From contig CAVZKR010000002.1 in assembly GCA_963775935.1 (NCBI GenBank), positions 434,001 through 498,000 of the forward strand: DNA of 64,000 nucleotides, read 5' to 3'. The notes under the pieces were generated by a model, which had not been told where the DNA came from, searched no databases, and saw only the letters and a program-made list of their open reading frames with translations. This DNA comes from JBBIPA01 sp963775935. GTDB taxonomy: Bacteria; Chloroflexota; Dehalococcoidia; GIF9; UBA5629. Position numbers and translations under genes: made by a program. Shown here piece by piece: positions 7,693 through 14,718 of the stretch (position 1 is the first letter of the stretch; every line of letters starts with the position of its first letter).

Positions 7693-8274
7693 CTATTTCA
7701 CTTCGTCCAATGCTAGATTGAGCTGCAACACATTTACGCGTGGCTCTCCCAGGATGCCGAACTGACGCCCTTCAGTAAAACGACTCACCAGTGCAGTAAC
7801 TTGCTCCACGCTCAGTCCCCGGTATCGCGCAACACGCGGAACCTGGTAGTTGGCTGCGGCAATGCTGATATCTGGGTCGAGGCCACTAGCGGAAGAGGTT
7901 ACCAAATCTATAGGAATCGGCTGATTGTTATCGGGGTCGACTGTTTTTAAGGCATCTATTCGCGCCTGGATTGCCTCCTTGAGTGCCGGATTTGTCGGGC
8001 CATAATTTGAACCTGAGGAGGAGTCTGCATTATACGGGTACGGTGCTGTTGCCGAGAGTCTACCCCAGAAATATTTCGGGTCGCTAAACGGCTGCCCTAT
8101 AAGTTCGGAGCCAATGCTCTTTCCGTTTTTTTCAATCAGGCTGCCGTTAGCCTGATGATGAAAAAAGGCTTGAGCAATGCCCGTTACCACCAAAGGATAG
8201 ATTATCCCGGTGATTACGGTGAACAACCCCAGGAATATTACGGCAATTCTAAGCTGGCGTCGCATTAAATTCAT
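7693..8274 (-). CDS. kdpC: K+-transporting ATPase subunit KdpC
   Basis: A 193-aa subunit with one N-terminal transmembrane helix (LRIAVIFLGLFTVITGIIYPLVVTGIAQ) and an extracytoplasmic domain bearing the family blocks GSELIGQPFSDPKYFWGRLS, SSSGSNYGPTNPAL, VTSSASGLDPDISI and VPRVARYRGLS near the C-terminus. It stabilises the KdpFABC complex and helps ATP binding by KdpB. The gene is full length and unbroken, unlike its neighbours, and lies 13 bp after kdpB. Start candidates are the ATG at 8274 (very close to GGGAGGAG) and the ATG at 8265 (better spacing). Confidence 0.93.
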   Translation of the reverse strand: MNLMRRQLRIAVIFLGLFTVITGIIYPLVVTGIAQAFFHHQANGSLIEKNGKSIGSELIGQPFSDPKYFWGRLSATAPYPYNADSSSGSNYGPTNPALKEAIQARIDALKTVDPDNNQPIPIDLVTSSASGLDPDISIAAANYQVPRVARYRGLSVEQVTALVSRFTEGRQFGILGEPRVNVLQLNLALDEVK

Positions 8275-8287
8275 TCTCCTCCCATCA

Positions 8288-9361
8288 CTAAGCTAAGTGT
8301 AGAGCTACCAAAATCATGTCAATCAACTTGATACCAACAAATGGCGCAATTAACCCGCCCACGCCATAAATTAACAGGTTGTTGCGCAGGAGCCTCGCCG
8401 CCCCCACCGGACGATATGGCACGCCACGCAAAGCCAGCGGTACGAGCATCATGATAATAAGAGCATTGAAAATTACCGCCGAGAGAACAGCACTTTCCGG
8501 CGTAGCCAACTGCATAATGTTCAGCGCCCGCAAAGCGGGGTAAATAGAAGCAAAAGCGGCCGGGATAATGGCGAAATACTTGGAGACATCGTTGGCGATG
8601 CTGAATGTGGTCAAAGCTCCTCGCGTCATCAGTAGTTGCTTGCCCGTCTCAACAATTTCAATGAGTTTGGTGGGATTGCTGTCAAGGTCAATCATATTAG
8701 CTGCTTCCCGAGCTGCTTGTGTCCCGGTGTTCATAGCTACCGCCACGTCGGCCTGTGCCAGTGCTGGAGCATCGTTCGTGCCATCGCCAGTCATGGCTAC
8801 CAGTCGTCCGCCGGCCTGGTGCTCACGTATCAACGTGAGCTTGGATTCAGGAGTAGCCTGCGCTAGAAAGTCATCCACTCCTGCTTCCGCCGCAATAGCC
8901 GTTGCTGTGAGGGGATTGTCACCGGTAATCATCACTGTCCTTATACCCATCTTCCGCATCTGTATGAAGCGCTCTTTGATTCCGCCTTTAACTATATCTT
9001 TGAGGTGGACTACACCCAGAGCTTCACCATTCCGGGTAACTACCAGGGGAGTACCGCCGCTTCGAGAAATGTTATCCACTGTCGTCTTCAGTTCCGGTGG
9101 TGCTTGTTTTCCCTCTTTCTGGATATAAGCTAAAATGGCGTCAGCCGCGCCTTTACGGATGCTTATCCCGTCCATGTCTACACCGCTCATACGTGTTTGT
9201 GCCGAAAATGGAATGAATGCCATACCGAGTTGCTTCTCAGCAGTAGTACTTCCCCTCAGTCCATACCTTTCCTTCGCTAACACTACGATACTGCGTCCTT
9301 CCGGCGTCTCGTCAGCCAGTGAAGCCAGTTGAGCTACCTCTGCCAGTTCGCTGGCAGTCAC
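8288..9361 (-). CDS. kdpB: K+-transporting ATPase subunit KdpB, C-terminal segment of a frameshifted gene
   Basis: A 357-aa segment with the nucleotide-binding domain, the hinge motif MTGDGTNDAPALAQADVAVAMN and the last membrane helices. The frame is open upstream of its first start codon and encodes LLLDKTGTITLGNRQAVDF, the catalytic phosphorylation site with Asp in DKTGT. The N-terminal segment (9400-10386) reads GRAVEAAGDVDV and then leaves frame. The join lies at a short T run (three T instead of the four needed, 9432-9434 as AAA on the plus strand). This is a one-base homopolymer deletion, either real or a consensus error. Confidence 0.9.
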   Translation of the reverse strand: MTASELAEVAQLASLADETPEGRSIVVLAKERYGLRGSTTAEKQLGMAFIPFSAQTRMSGVDMDGISIRKGAADAILAYIQKEGKQAPPELKTTVDNISRSGGTPLVVTRNGEALGVVHLKDIVKGGIKERFIQMRKMGIRTVMITGDNPLTATAIAAEAGVDDFLAQATPESKLTLIREHQAGGRLVAMTGDGTNDAPALAQADVAVAMNTGTQAAREAANMIDLDSNPTKLIEIVETGKQLLMTRGALTTFSIANDVSKYFAIIPAAFASIYPALRALNIMQLATPESAVLSAVIFNALIIMMLVPLALRGVPYRPVGAARLLRNNLLIYGVGGLIAPFVGIKLIDMILVALHLA

Positions 9362-9399
9362 CTTTCCGATAGGTATGAAGTCTACTGCCTGGCGATTGC

Positions 9400-10386
9400 C
9401 TAAAGTGATGGTGCCCGTCTTGTCCAGCAGTAAACATCTACATCTCCAGCCGCCTCTACGGCACGGCCTGACAAAGCAATAACATTACGCCGGATAAGAC
9501 GGTCCATGCCAGCGATACCAATAGCGGGCAATAACCCACCAATAGTGGTTGGAATCAGGCAGACCAATAGTGCGACCAGCACTGTAATGGTAATCGGTGT
9601 GCCCTGATGGTTCACATCAACGCTGTACAAAGAAAATGGCAACAGCGTGATGCACACAACGAGAAATACTATGGTAAATGCCGCCAGCAATATGTTAAGA
9701 GCAATTTCGTTAGGCGTCTTCTGGCGCTTGGCTCCTTCCACGAGGCTAATCATGCGGTCGAGGAACCCCTCGCCAGGGCTGGCGGTCACGCGTACCACTA
9801 ACCAGTCTGATAGAACACGCGTCCCACCGGTGACGGCGCTCCGGTCTCCTCCTGATTCGCGGATGACGGGTGCGCTCTCGCCAGTGACAGCGCTCTCATC
9901 GACCGAGGCCACCCCTTCAATTACCTCACCGTCAGCCGGAATAATGTCACCCGTCTCAACCAGGAATATATCGTCTCGTTTAAGTGCACTGGAAGATACC
10001 AATTCGTACTTAGCTCCATGCTTTGGATGGCTGAGTTTTTTGGCCTGAGTCTCCCGGCGTGTACGTCTCAATGCGGCTGCCTGGGCTTTGCCTCTACCTT
10101 CAGCTAACGCCTCAGAGAAGTTGGCAAAGAGTACGCACAGCCACAGCCACAAAGCAACCCCACCAACAAAAGCTGCCTTTGCCTCACCATGACCCAGTAG
10201 CGCCTGTACCCACAAAACTGTTGTCAGTATGCTCCCAATTTCGGTTACGAACATAACCGGATTACGTATCATCCAGCGCGGATTGAGTTTAACCAAAGCA
10301 TCAATTATCGCCTGCCGATAAATATCCCACCCTGGCTGTTGCTTCTTTACAACCTTTGCTGAAAAGTCACGAAAACCTGGTCTCAT
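9400..10386 (-). CDS. kdpB: K+-transporting ATPase subunit KdpB, N-terminal segment of a frameshifted gene
   Basis: A 328-aa segment with the first membrane helices (MIRNPVMFVTEIGSILTTVL), the actuator domain (DIIPADGEVIEGVASVDESA, VTGESAPVIRESGGDRSAVT) and the membrane helix with the CLIPTTIGGLL motif that replaces the CPC/PEGL of other P-type ATPases. The final ten residues (YCWTRRAPSL) are out-of-frame translation past the indel. The catalytic DKTGT follows in the next frame, so this product alone could not hydrolyse ATP. Confidence 0.9.
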   Translation of the reverse strand: MRPGFRDFSAKVVKKQQPGWDIYRQAIIDALVKLNPRWMIRNPVMFVTEIGSILTTVLWVQALLGHGEAKAAFVGGVALWLWLCVLFANFSEALAEGRGKAQAAALRRTRRETQAKKLSHPKHGAKYELVSSSALKRDDIFLVETGDIIPADGEVIEGVASVDESAVTGESAPVIRESGGDRSAVTGGTRVLSDWLVVRVTASPGEGFLDRMISLVEGAKRQKTPNEIALNILLAAFTIVFLVVCITLLPFSLYSVDVNHQGTPITITVLVALLVCLIPTTIGGLLPAIGIAGMDRLIRRNVIALSGRAVEAAGDVDVYCWTRRAPSL

Positions 10387-10392
10387 TTGTCG

Positions 10393-10956
10393 CTACCTCA
10401 ACATCAGATGTTCTACAATAGGCCCGAGAGACAGGGCAGGGAAGAAGCTTAGTGCTCCCACGATTATGACCATTGCAATAAGCCAGAAGATAAAGAGCGG
10501 GGTATGGGTGGGCAATGTGCCGGCGGTTACAGGCACCCTCTTTTTCTGCACCAGTGAGCCTGCTATGGCTAGTGCCGGAATCGCCAGCCAGTACCGCCCG
10601 AAGAGCATGGCAAGACCAAGAGCAATATTGTAGAAGAGTGTATTCGTGCCAAGACCGGCGAATGCGCTTCCATTGTTATTGCTAGCTGAGGAGAACGCAT
10701 ATAGCACCTCGCTGAAGCCATGTGCGCCGGGATTGAACACTGCGGCTTTGCCTGCTGGTGCGATAACGGCGATTGCCGTACCGAATAGCACAAGCAACAC
10801 TGGAATAAGTACCATTAGCGAAGCCATCTTCATTTCAAAGGCTTCAATCTTCTTACCAAGATATTCTGGCGTACGACCTATCATTAGTCCGGCTACAAAT
10901 ACCGCAATGATGATGAAAGCGAGCATTCCATATAAGGCCAGAGCCGACACCACCAT
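10393..10956 (-). CDS. kdpA: K+-transporting ATPase subunit KdpA, C-terminal segment of a frameshifted gene
   Basis: A 187-aa segment with the last third of KdpA: VFVAGLMIGRTPEYLGKKIE, the fourth selectivity-filter region (SSASNNNGSAFAGLGTNTLF) and the terminal helices. The N-terminal segment runs to GGVGSGL and then shifts frame. This segment resumes as YGMLAFIIIAVFVAGLMIGR, so a one-base insertion lies near 10929-10940. Its own in-frame ATG (MVVSALAL) is probably not a true start. Confidence 0.9.
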   Translation of the reverse strand: MVVSALALYGMLAFIIIAVFVAGLMIGRTPEYLGKKIEAFEMKMASLMVLIPVLLVLFGTAIAVIAPAGKAAVFNPGAHGFSEVLYAFSSASNNNGSAFAGLGTNTLFYNIALGLAMLFGRYWLAIPALAIAGSLVQKKRVPVTAGTLPTHTPLFIFWLIAMVIIVGALSFFPALSLGPIVEHLMLR

Positions 10957-12133
10957 AGACTACCTCTCCAAGCTGCATAAGCCACATAGGCACCAGCCCG
11001 CCAAGGGGAGTGAACGAATCATGCATGGAATTCACAGAGCCATTCGAGACAGCAGTTGTGGCGGTAGCCCATAGCGCCGAGTTAGTGACGCCGAAACGCA
11101 CCTCCTTGCCTTCCATATTGCCACCGGGCTGCAGGTCGCTGGCTGACTGGTCAACATTAAGTCCAGCTAAAGACGGGTTACCGCTCTGCTCTGCCCACAC
11201 CGCTACGGACAACATCGCTACAAAGATAATGGTCATAGCAGCAAGTATCGCCCAGCCTTTACGTGTATCACCCACCATTCTGCCGAACGTATAGCACAGG
11301 GCTGCTGGAATAAGAAGTATTGCCAGCATTTCCAGAAGATTAGATAGAGGAGTAGAGTTTTCAAAAGGATGAGCTGAGTTTACATTGAAAAAACCGCCGC
11401 CATTTGTCCCCAGCTGTTTAATGGCAATCTGAGAAGCGGCTGGGCCGACTGCTATTACCTGTTGAGTAACCGTCTGCCCACTAGCGTCCTGTGTTGGCTG
11501 CAAGAGTGACACTTGCTGGGCGCCACTAAATGTCTGCACGACACCCTGTGAGACCAAAATAACCGCCAGAATTAACGATAGCGGTAGCAGGATGTAGAGT
11601 AGGCTCCGGGTCATGTCCACCCAGAAACTACCTATTGTTCTGGCAGAGTTCCCTACGAAGCCCCGTATTATAGCAGCAAGTGTCGCCATGCCAGAGGCAG
11701 CAGAAACAAAGTTCTGCACAGTTAAACCCACCATCTGGGTCAAATAGCTCAGCGTAGACTCCCCACCGTAACTTTGCCAGTTGGTGTTGGTAGCAAAGCT
11801 GACGGCAGTATTGAAAGCCAGGTCGGGTTGAACTGCCCCAAGATGTTGGGGATTAAGCGGCAGACCAGACTGGAAACGTTGGAGTATGTAAACCAGAAGC
11901 AGCCCCGCGATATTGAAGAACAACATGGCTATTGCATAGGTCTTCCAGTCCATCTCTTCGTCAGACCGCAACCCGGCAATGCGATAAATGAAGTGCTCAA
12001 CAGGTCGAAGCACGCGGGTTAGAAACATACGTTCGCCCTGGTAGACATGAGCCATATATGCGCCGAGTGGCTTAACCAGCAATAGCAGGATAAGCAAATA
12101 TAGCCCGATTTGCAGCCAATCGAAAGTCGTCAT
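10853..12133 (-). CDS. kdpA: K+-transporting ATPase subunit KdpA, N-terminal segment of a frameshifted gene
   Basis: A 426-aa segment with the K+-channel-like translocating subunit's first helices and filter loops (AVSFATNTNWQSYGGESTLS, LGTNGGGFFNVNSAHPFENS). The last ~25 residues, from IWNARFHHH on, are out of frame. KdpA binds K+ with high affinity and passes it to KdpB. The start ATG overlaps the stop of kdpF (ATGA), so translation is coupled. Confidence 0.92.
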   Translation of the reverse strand: MTTFDWLQIGLYLLILLLLVKPLGAYMAHVYQGERMFLTRVLRPVEHFIYRIAGLRSDEEMDWKTYAIAMLFFNIAGLLLVYILQRFQSGLPLNPQHLGAVQPDLAFNTAVSFATNTNWQSYGGESTLSYLTQMVGLTVQNFVSAASGMATLAAIIRGFVGNSARTIGSFWVDMTRSLLYILLPLSLILAVILVSQGVVQTFSGAQQVSLLQPTQDASGQTVTQQVIAVGPAASQIAIKQLGTNGGGFFNVNSAHPFENSTPLSNLLEMLAILLIPAALCYTFGRMVGDTRKGWAILAAMTIIFVAMLSVAVWAEQSGNPSLAGLNVDQSASDLQPGGNMEGKEVRFGVTNSALWATATTAVSNGSVNSMHDSFTPLGGLVPMWLMQLGEVVYGGVGSGLIWNARFHHHCGICSRTNDRSYARISW

Positions 12134-12222
12134 TTAAACCACTCCGGCTTCAAAAGCGCCAGTATGAGGTACACCAGCAAACAGAGAGAGATTACACCCG
12201 ATATAACATATAAAATATTCAT
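12130..12222 (-). CDS. kdpF: K+-transporting ATPase subunit KdpF
   Basis: A 30-aa single-helix peptide, beginning MNILYVISGVISLCLLVYLI and ending KPEWFK, immediately before kdpA with an ATGA overlap. Size, position and the final K-P-E-x-F pattern match KdpF, the small lipid-like stabiliser of the complex. An RBS-like GAGGTCATGAG precedes the ATG at 12222. Its start lies one base after the stop of another 30-aa membrane peptide gene. Confidence 0.9.
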   Translation of the reverse strand: MNILYVISGVISLCLLVYLILALLKPEWFK

Positions 12223-12223
12223 C

Positions 12224-12316
12224 TCATGACCTCATTAAGCGCTGACAGACAACTATCAGCCCCCATGTTGTCAGAAAAAACAGCAGGATTATGGCTAGAA
12301 AAGCCAGGTCATTCAT
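12224..12316 (-). CDS. Small membrane peptide preceding kdpF
   Basis: A 30-aa frame, MNDLAFLAIILLFFLTTWGL then IVVCQRLMRS: one hydrophobic helix with a basic end. It is the first frame of the kdp transcript. Its ATG lies only 8 nt after the -10 box of promoter copy C, so the mRNA would be leaderless or nearly so. The stop is one base from the kdpF start. I recall similar tiny frames before kdpF in other bacteria, but the function is unknown. It may be an extra small subunit or simply couple translation into kdpF. Confidence 0.6.
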   Translation of the reverse strand: MNDLAFLAIILLFFLTTWGLIVVCQRLMRS

Positions 12317-12324
12317 TACCAAAC

Positions 12325-12392
12325 ATTATAGCAATGCGTGGCTCAAAGAGGTGTCAAGAAAAGAGTTCAGCCAATCAAGAAAATATCAAGAA
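12325..12392 (-). promoter_or_regulatory. Four-repeat activator site plus -10 (predicted KdpE-dependent kdp promoter, copy C)
   Basis: Read on the minus strand: TTCTTGA (12392-12386), TTCTTGA (12381-12375), TTCTTGA (12360-12354), TCTTTGA (12349-12343). Offsets are 0, 11, 32 and 43, and a perfect -10 TATAAT (12330-12325) starts 13 bp later. Repeat spacing and -10 distance are identical to copies A and B. It drives the peptide-kdpF-A-B-C-D-E operon. Confidence 0.8.
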
Positions 12393-12505
12393 TTTATTGT
12401 TCACAATGCTCAAAATTATTCTCCTCTATTGGCTGTAGTTTCCCACGTTTCTCTGAGGCGCTTGCTCATAAGAGGTAAGTGCAATTATAGTATCGTCTTT
12501 GAAAA

Positions 12506-12534
12506 TTGCCACTGTAGCGCTCATGGTGTACAAT
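12506..12534 (+). promoter_or_regulatory. Sigma-70 type promoter of the lemA operon
   Basis: -35 TTGCCA (12506-12511), 17-bp spacer, -10 TACAAT (12529-12534), 50 nt before the lemA start codon. It diverges from the kdp promoter across a gap of ~110 bp. Confidence 0.55.
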
Positions 12535-12584
12535 TTTGTGCAATTGCGCGTTTTGCTTGATTTGTCTACAGAGGGAGAGTAACT

Positions 12585-13154
12585 ATGAAGAAAATAGGAT
12601 GTATTGTTGCTATAGCCGTTGTTGTCATTGTAGTGCTTATCATCGGCGGGTCGTTGATGGGTGCCTACAACTCATTCGTCAGTCAATCGCAGGCAATCGA
12701 AGCCCAGTGGGGGCAGGTGGAGACGCAGTACCAGCGGCGTTTTGACCTTATCCCCAATCTGGTGAACTCGGTGAAAGGATTGATGACTCAGGAAAAGACT
12801 GTGTTCGATAGTATCGCCCAGGCGCGCACCAAGTATGGCAGCGCAGCTACTGTCAACGAGAAAGCGGCTGCTGCCGGTGAGGTTGAAACTGCGCTGGGAA
12901 GATTGCTCGTGGTTATGGAGAACTATCCGGAAATCCGCTCCAGCACCGCTGTGGTCAGCTTGATGGATGAGCTGGCGGGAACCGAGAATAGAATAAGCGT
13001 GGAGCGGCGGCGATATAATGACCTTGTCCGAACCTACAATACTTCGATAAAGACATTCCCTAATGTCATGCTCGCGGGTATATTCGGCTTCACGGAGAAA
13101 GCATATTTCCAGTCAGTATCCGGAGCTGATAAGGTGCCGAAGGTCGAGTTCTAG
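12585..13154 (+). CDS. lemA: LemA family protein
   Basis: A 189-aa protein with one N-terminal transmembrane helix (IVAIAVVVIVVLIIGGSLMG) and a long helical domain outside or beneath the membrane. Family blocks: AQWGQVETQYQRRFDLIPNL, LMTQEKTVFDSIAQARTKYG, ENYPEIRSS, GTENRISVERRRYNDLVRTY and a C-terminal FGFTEKAYFQ. Length and order match LemA. The exact role is unknown. It is often coupled to TPM-domain proteins, as here, where the next gene overlaps by one base. Confidence 0.93.
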   Translation: MKKIGCIVAIAVVVIVVLIIGGSLMGAYNSFVSQSQAIEAQWGQVETQYQRRFDLIPNLVNSVKGLMTQEKTVFDSIAQARTKYGSAATVNEKAAAAGEVETALGRLLVVMENYPEIRSSTAVVSLMDELAGTENRISVERRRYNDLVRTYNTSIKTFPNVMLAGIFGFTEKAYFQSVSGADKVPKVEF

Positions 13155-14041
13155 TGAAACGCTTTGCCTTTACCGGCATACTTCTGTTAAGCCTGCTGCT
13201 CCTGGCCACCGGCGCAGTATTCGCCCAGACATTTCCTGACCCGCAGGGCTATGTCAACGACTTCGCTTCACTCCTTTCAGCTCAGGGCAGGCAACAGCTT
13301 GAAGACCAGCTTTCACGCCTGGAGCAGGAGACCACGATTGAGATTTCCGTGGTCACGGTGAACTCGCTTGAAGGCACCACTGTCGAAGATTATGCCAGCA
13401 GGCTTTTTGAGAAGTGGGGCATCGGTAAAAAGGGAAAGGATAACGGCGTGCTTCTCCTGGTGGCTAAAGAGGAACGGAAAGTGCGGATTGAGGTAGGTTA
13501 CGGATTGGAGGCGGTGCTTACCGATAGCCGTGCCGGCCGTATTTTGGACAATGATGTGGTGCCTCAGTTCAAGCAGGAAAATTATGAGAAGGGCATCACT
13601 GCCGGTATTGCTGCAATAGAAAAGTACGTGCGCGACGGGACACCGCCGCAGCCTCTGGAGGAGAACCCGGTAAGCGATACATTTGAATCTGTTTTCTCGC
13701 TGTTGGTGTTTATTAGCGTTATAGGTATGTATCTCACTGGCTTTATGGCGCGCAGCAAGAGCGTGTGGCTGGGGTCTATTTTCGGTGGAATTGCTGGTAT
13801 TGTGCTCGGCCTGACCATCGGCGGACTGGTACCACTCATAGTGTCGATTATCGTAGCGGGTGGCTTCGGTGCGGGATTGGATTTTGTACTCTCCAGAAAC
13901 TACAGCAATCGTAAGGCATCCGGCAGCCCCACGTCCTGGCATAAGACCTGGGGTGGATTCAGCGGGGGTGGCTCCAGTGGAGGGTTCGGCGGATTTGGAG
14001 GCGGTATGTCCGGTGGTGGCGGAGGCAGCAGGGGATTTTAG
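13154..14041 (+). CDS. TPM-domain (YgcG-like) membrane protein
   Basis: A 295-aa protein with a GTG start (TAGTG overlap with lemA). A signal peptide (ILLLSLLLLATGAVFA) leads into a TPM domain (FPDPQGYVNDFASLLSAQGR; NGVLLLVAKEERKVRIEVGY; DSRAGRILDN). Two to three transmembrane helices and a glycine-rich, Ser/Phe-containing tail ending SRGF follow, which is typical of YgcG homologues. It acts at the envelope. TPM domains have been linked to photosystem II repair in plants and to membrane-protein quality control, but the bacterial role is not settled. Confidence 0.9.
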   Translation: MKRFAFTGILLLSLLLLATGAVFAQTFPDPQGYVNDFASLLSAQGRQQLEDQLSRLEQETTIEISVVTVNSLEGTTVEDYASRLFEKWGIGKKGKDNGVLLLVAKEERKVRIEVGYGLEAVLTDSRAGRILDNDVVPQFKQENYEKGITAGIAAIEKYVRDGTPPQPLEENPVSDTFESVFSLLVFISVIGMYLTGFMARSKSVWLGSIFGGIAGIVLGLTIGGLVPLIVSIIVAGGFGAGLDFVLSRNYSNRKASGSPTSWHKTWGGFSGGGSSGGFGGFGGGMSGGGGGSRGF

Positions 14042-14051
14042 CCTGTGGGTA

Positions 14052-14432
14052 TTACTTTTGTTGTTGTTGCTGCTGTCTTACCATGACCGTGCTCTTGGCT
14101 ACCCTGATAGTTGCCCCTGATTCTATTTTAAGTATCACGCTGTTGTCAGCAATACTTTCGATTTCCCCGAAAATTCCAGCCGAAGTAATAACCTTGTCTC
14201 CTCTTTTCATCTGAGACATCATTTCCTTGTGTTTCTGCTGTTGCTTGCGCTGCGGTCGAATCATGGTTAAATAGATAAAGGCAACAATCACGACAAGGAA
14301 GATAATCAGGGTGATATTGCTCATCGGGTCCTGCTCGGCGCCCTCTACCGGGGGCATGCAACTGGTAATAAATACCAGGGTAACAATCATAACCGGCAGT
14401 AACAACAAGCTTGATAGTTTTATCCTGGACAC
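14052..14432 (-). CDS. yajC: YajC-like Sec translocon accessory protein with lipoprotein-like N-terminus
   Basis: A 126-aa protein. The core is the YajC pattern: one helix (ITLIIFLVVIVAFIYLTMIR) followed by PQRKQQQKHKEMMSQMKRGD, KVITSAGIFGEIESI and a C-terminal beta domain. YajC associates with SecDF-YidC. Unusually, ~35 residues precede the helix and read like a signal peptide with lipobox (VFITSC), so this homologue may be lipid-anchored at the N-terminus or start further downstream. It ends in a glutamine run. It is convergent with the TPM gene, 10 bp apart. Confidence 0.85.
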   Translation of the reverse strand: MSRIKLSSLLLLPVMIVTLVFITSCMPPVEGAEQDPMSNITLIIFLVVIVAFIYLTMIRPQRKQQQKHKEMMSQMKRGDKVITSAGIFGEIESIADNSVILKIESGATIRVAKSTVMVRQQQQQQK

Positions 14433-14626
14433 GTTTGTCTCCTTTTTCCGCCACTACGGCTCTATGCTTCTTCGTTCTCTTTGAGAGGTTCTATTGTATA
14501 GCATAATCCTCTGAATTTCCATTAAGGGTATTGGTCAGGTACATGAGTGACAGATGCTGAGTCATTTTTGATTCGTTACCGTTTGAGACGTCTTTTTTAT
14601 TCTGTCATGCGAGAAACCTTCCTTTT

Positions 14627-14710
14627 TGTCATTGCGAGGAACGAAGTGACGAAGCAATCGCCAGATTGCAAGAAAGACAGAGAGATTGCTTCGTTGCGCT
14701 CGCAATGACA
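14627..14710. repeat. REP-like palindromic repeat element
   Basis: The left arm starts TGTCATTGCGAGGAACGAAG and the right arm (GATTGCTTCGTTGCGCTCGC...) is its near reverse complement, with a ~25-bp centre. A short related piece (TGTCATGCGAG) sits just left at 14602-14613, and a half copy (TGTCATTGCGAG) occurs at 32750-32761. It fills part of the 286-bp gap between the CrtI-like gene and yajC. No gene is seen in that gap. Confidence 0.75.
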
Positions 14711-14718
14711 GGTAAGGG

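Noticed and set aside
8568..9128. 186-aa plus-strand frame opposite kdpB
   Set aside because: Antisense shadow of a P-type ATPase domain; the translation is Ser/Arg/Ala-rich without any recognisable motif or RBS.
9647..10048. 133-aa plus-strand frame opposite kdpB
   Set aside because: It is the antisense shadow of the conserved kdpB sequence; kdpB motifs are unmistakable on the minus strand.
4952..10386. Programmed frameshifting in kdpA, kdpB and kdpD
   Set aside because: None of the junctions has a slippery heptamer with a downstream pseudoknot, and family members are single-frame.
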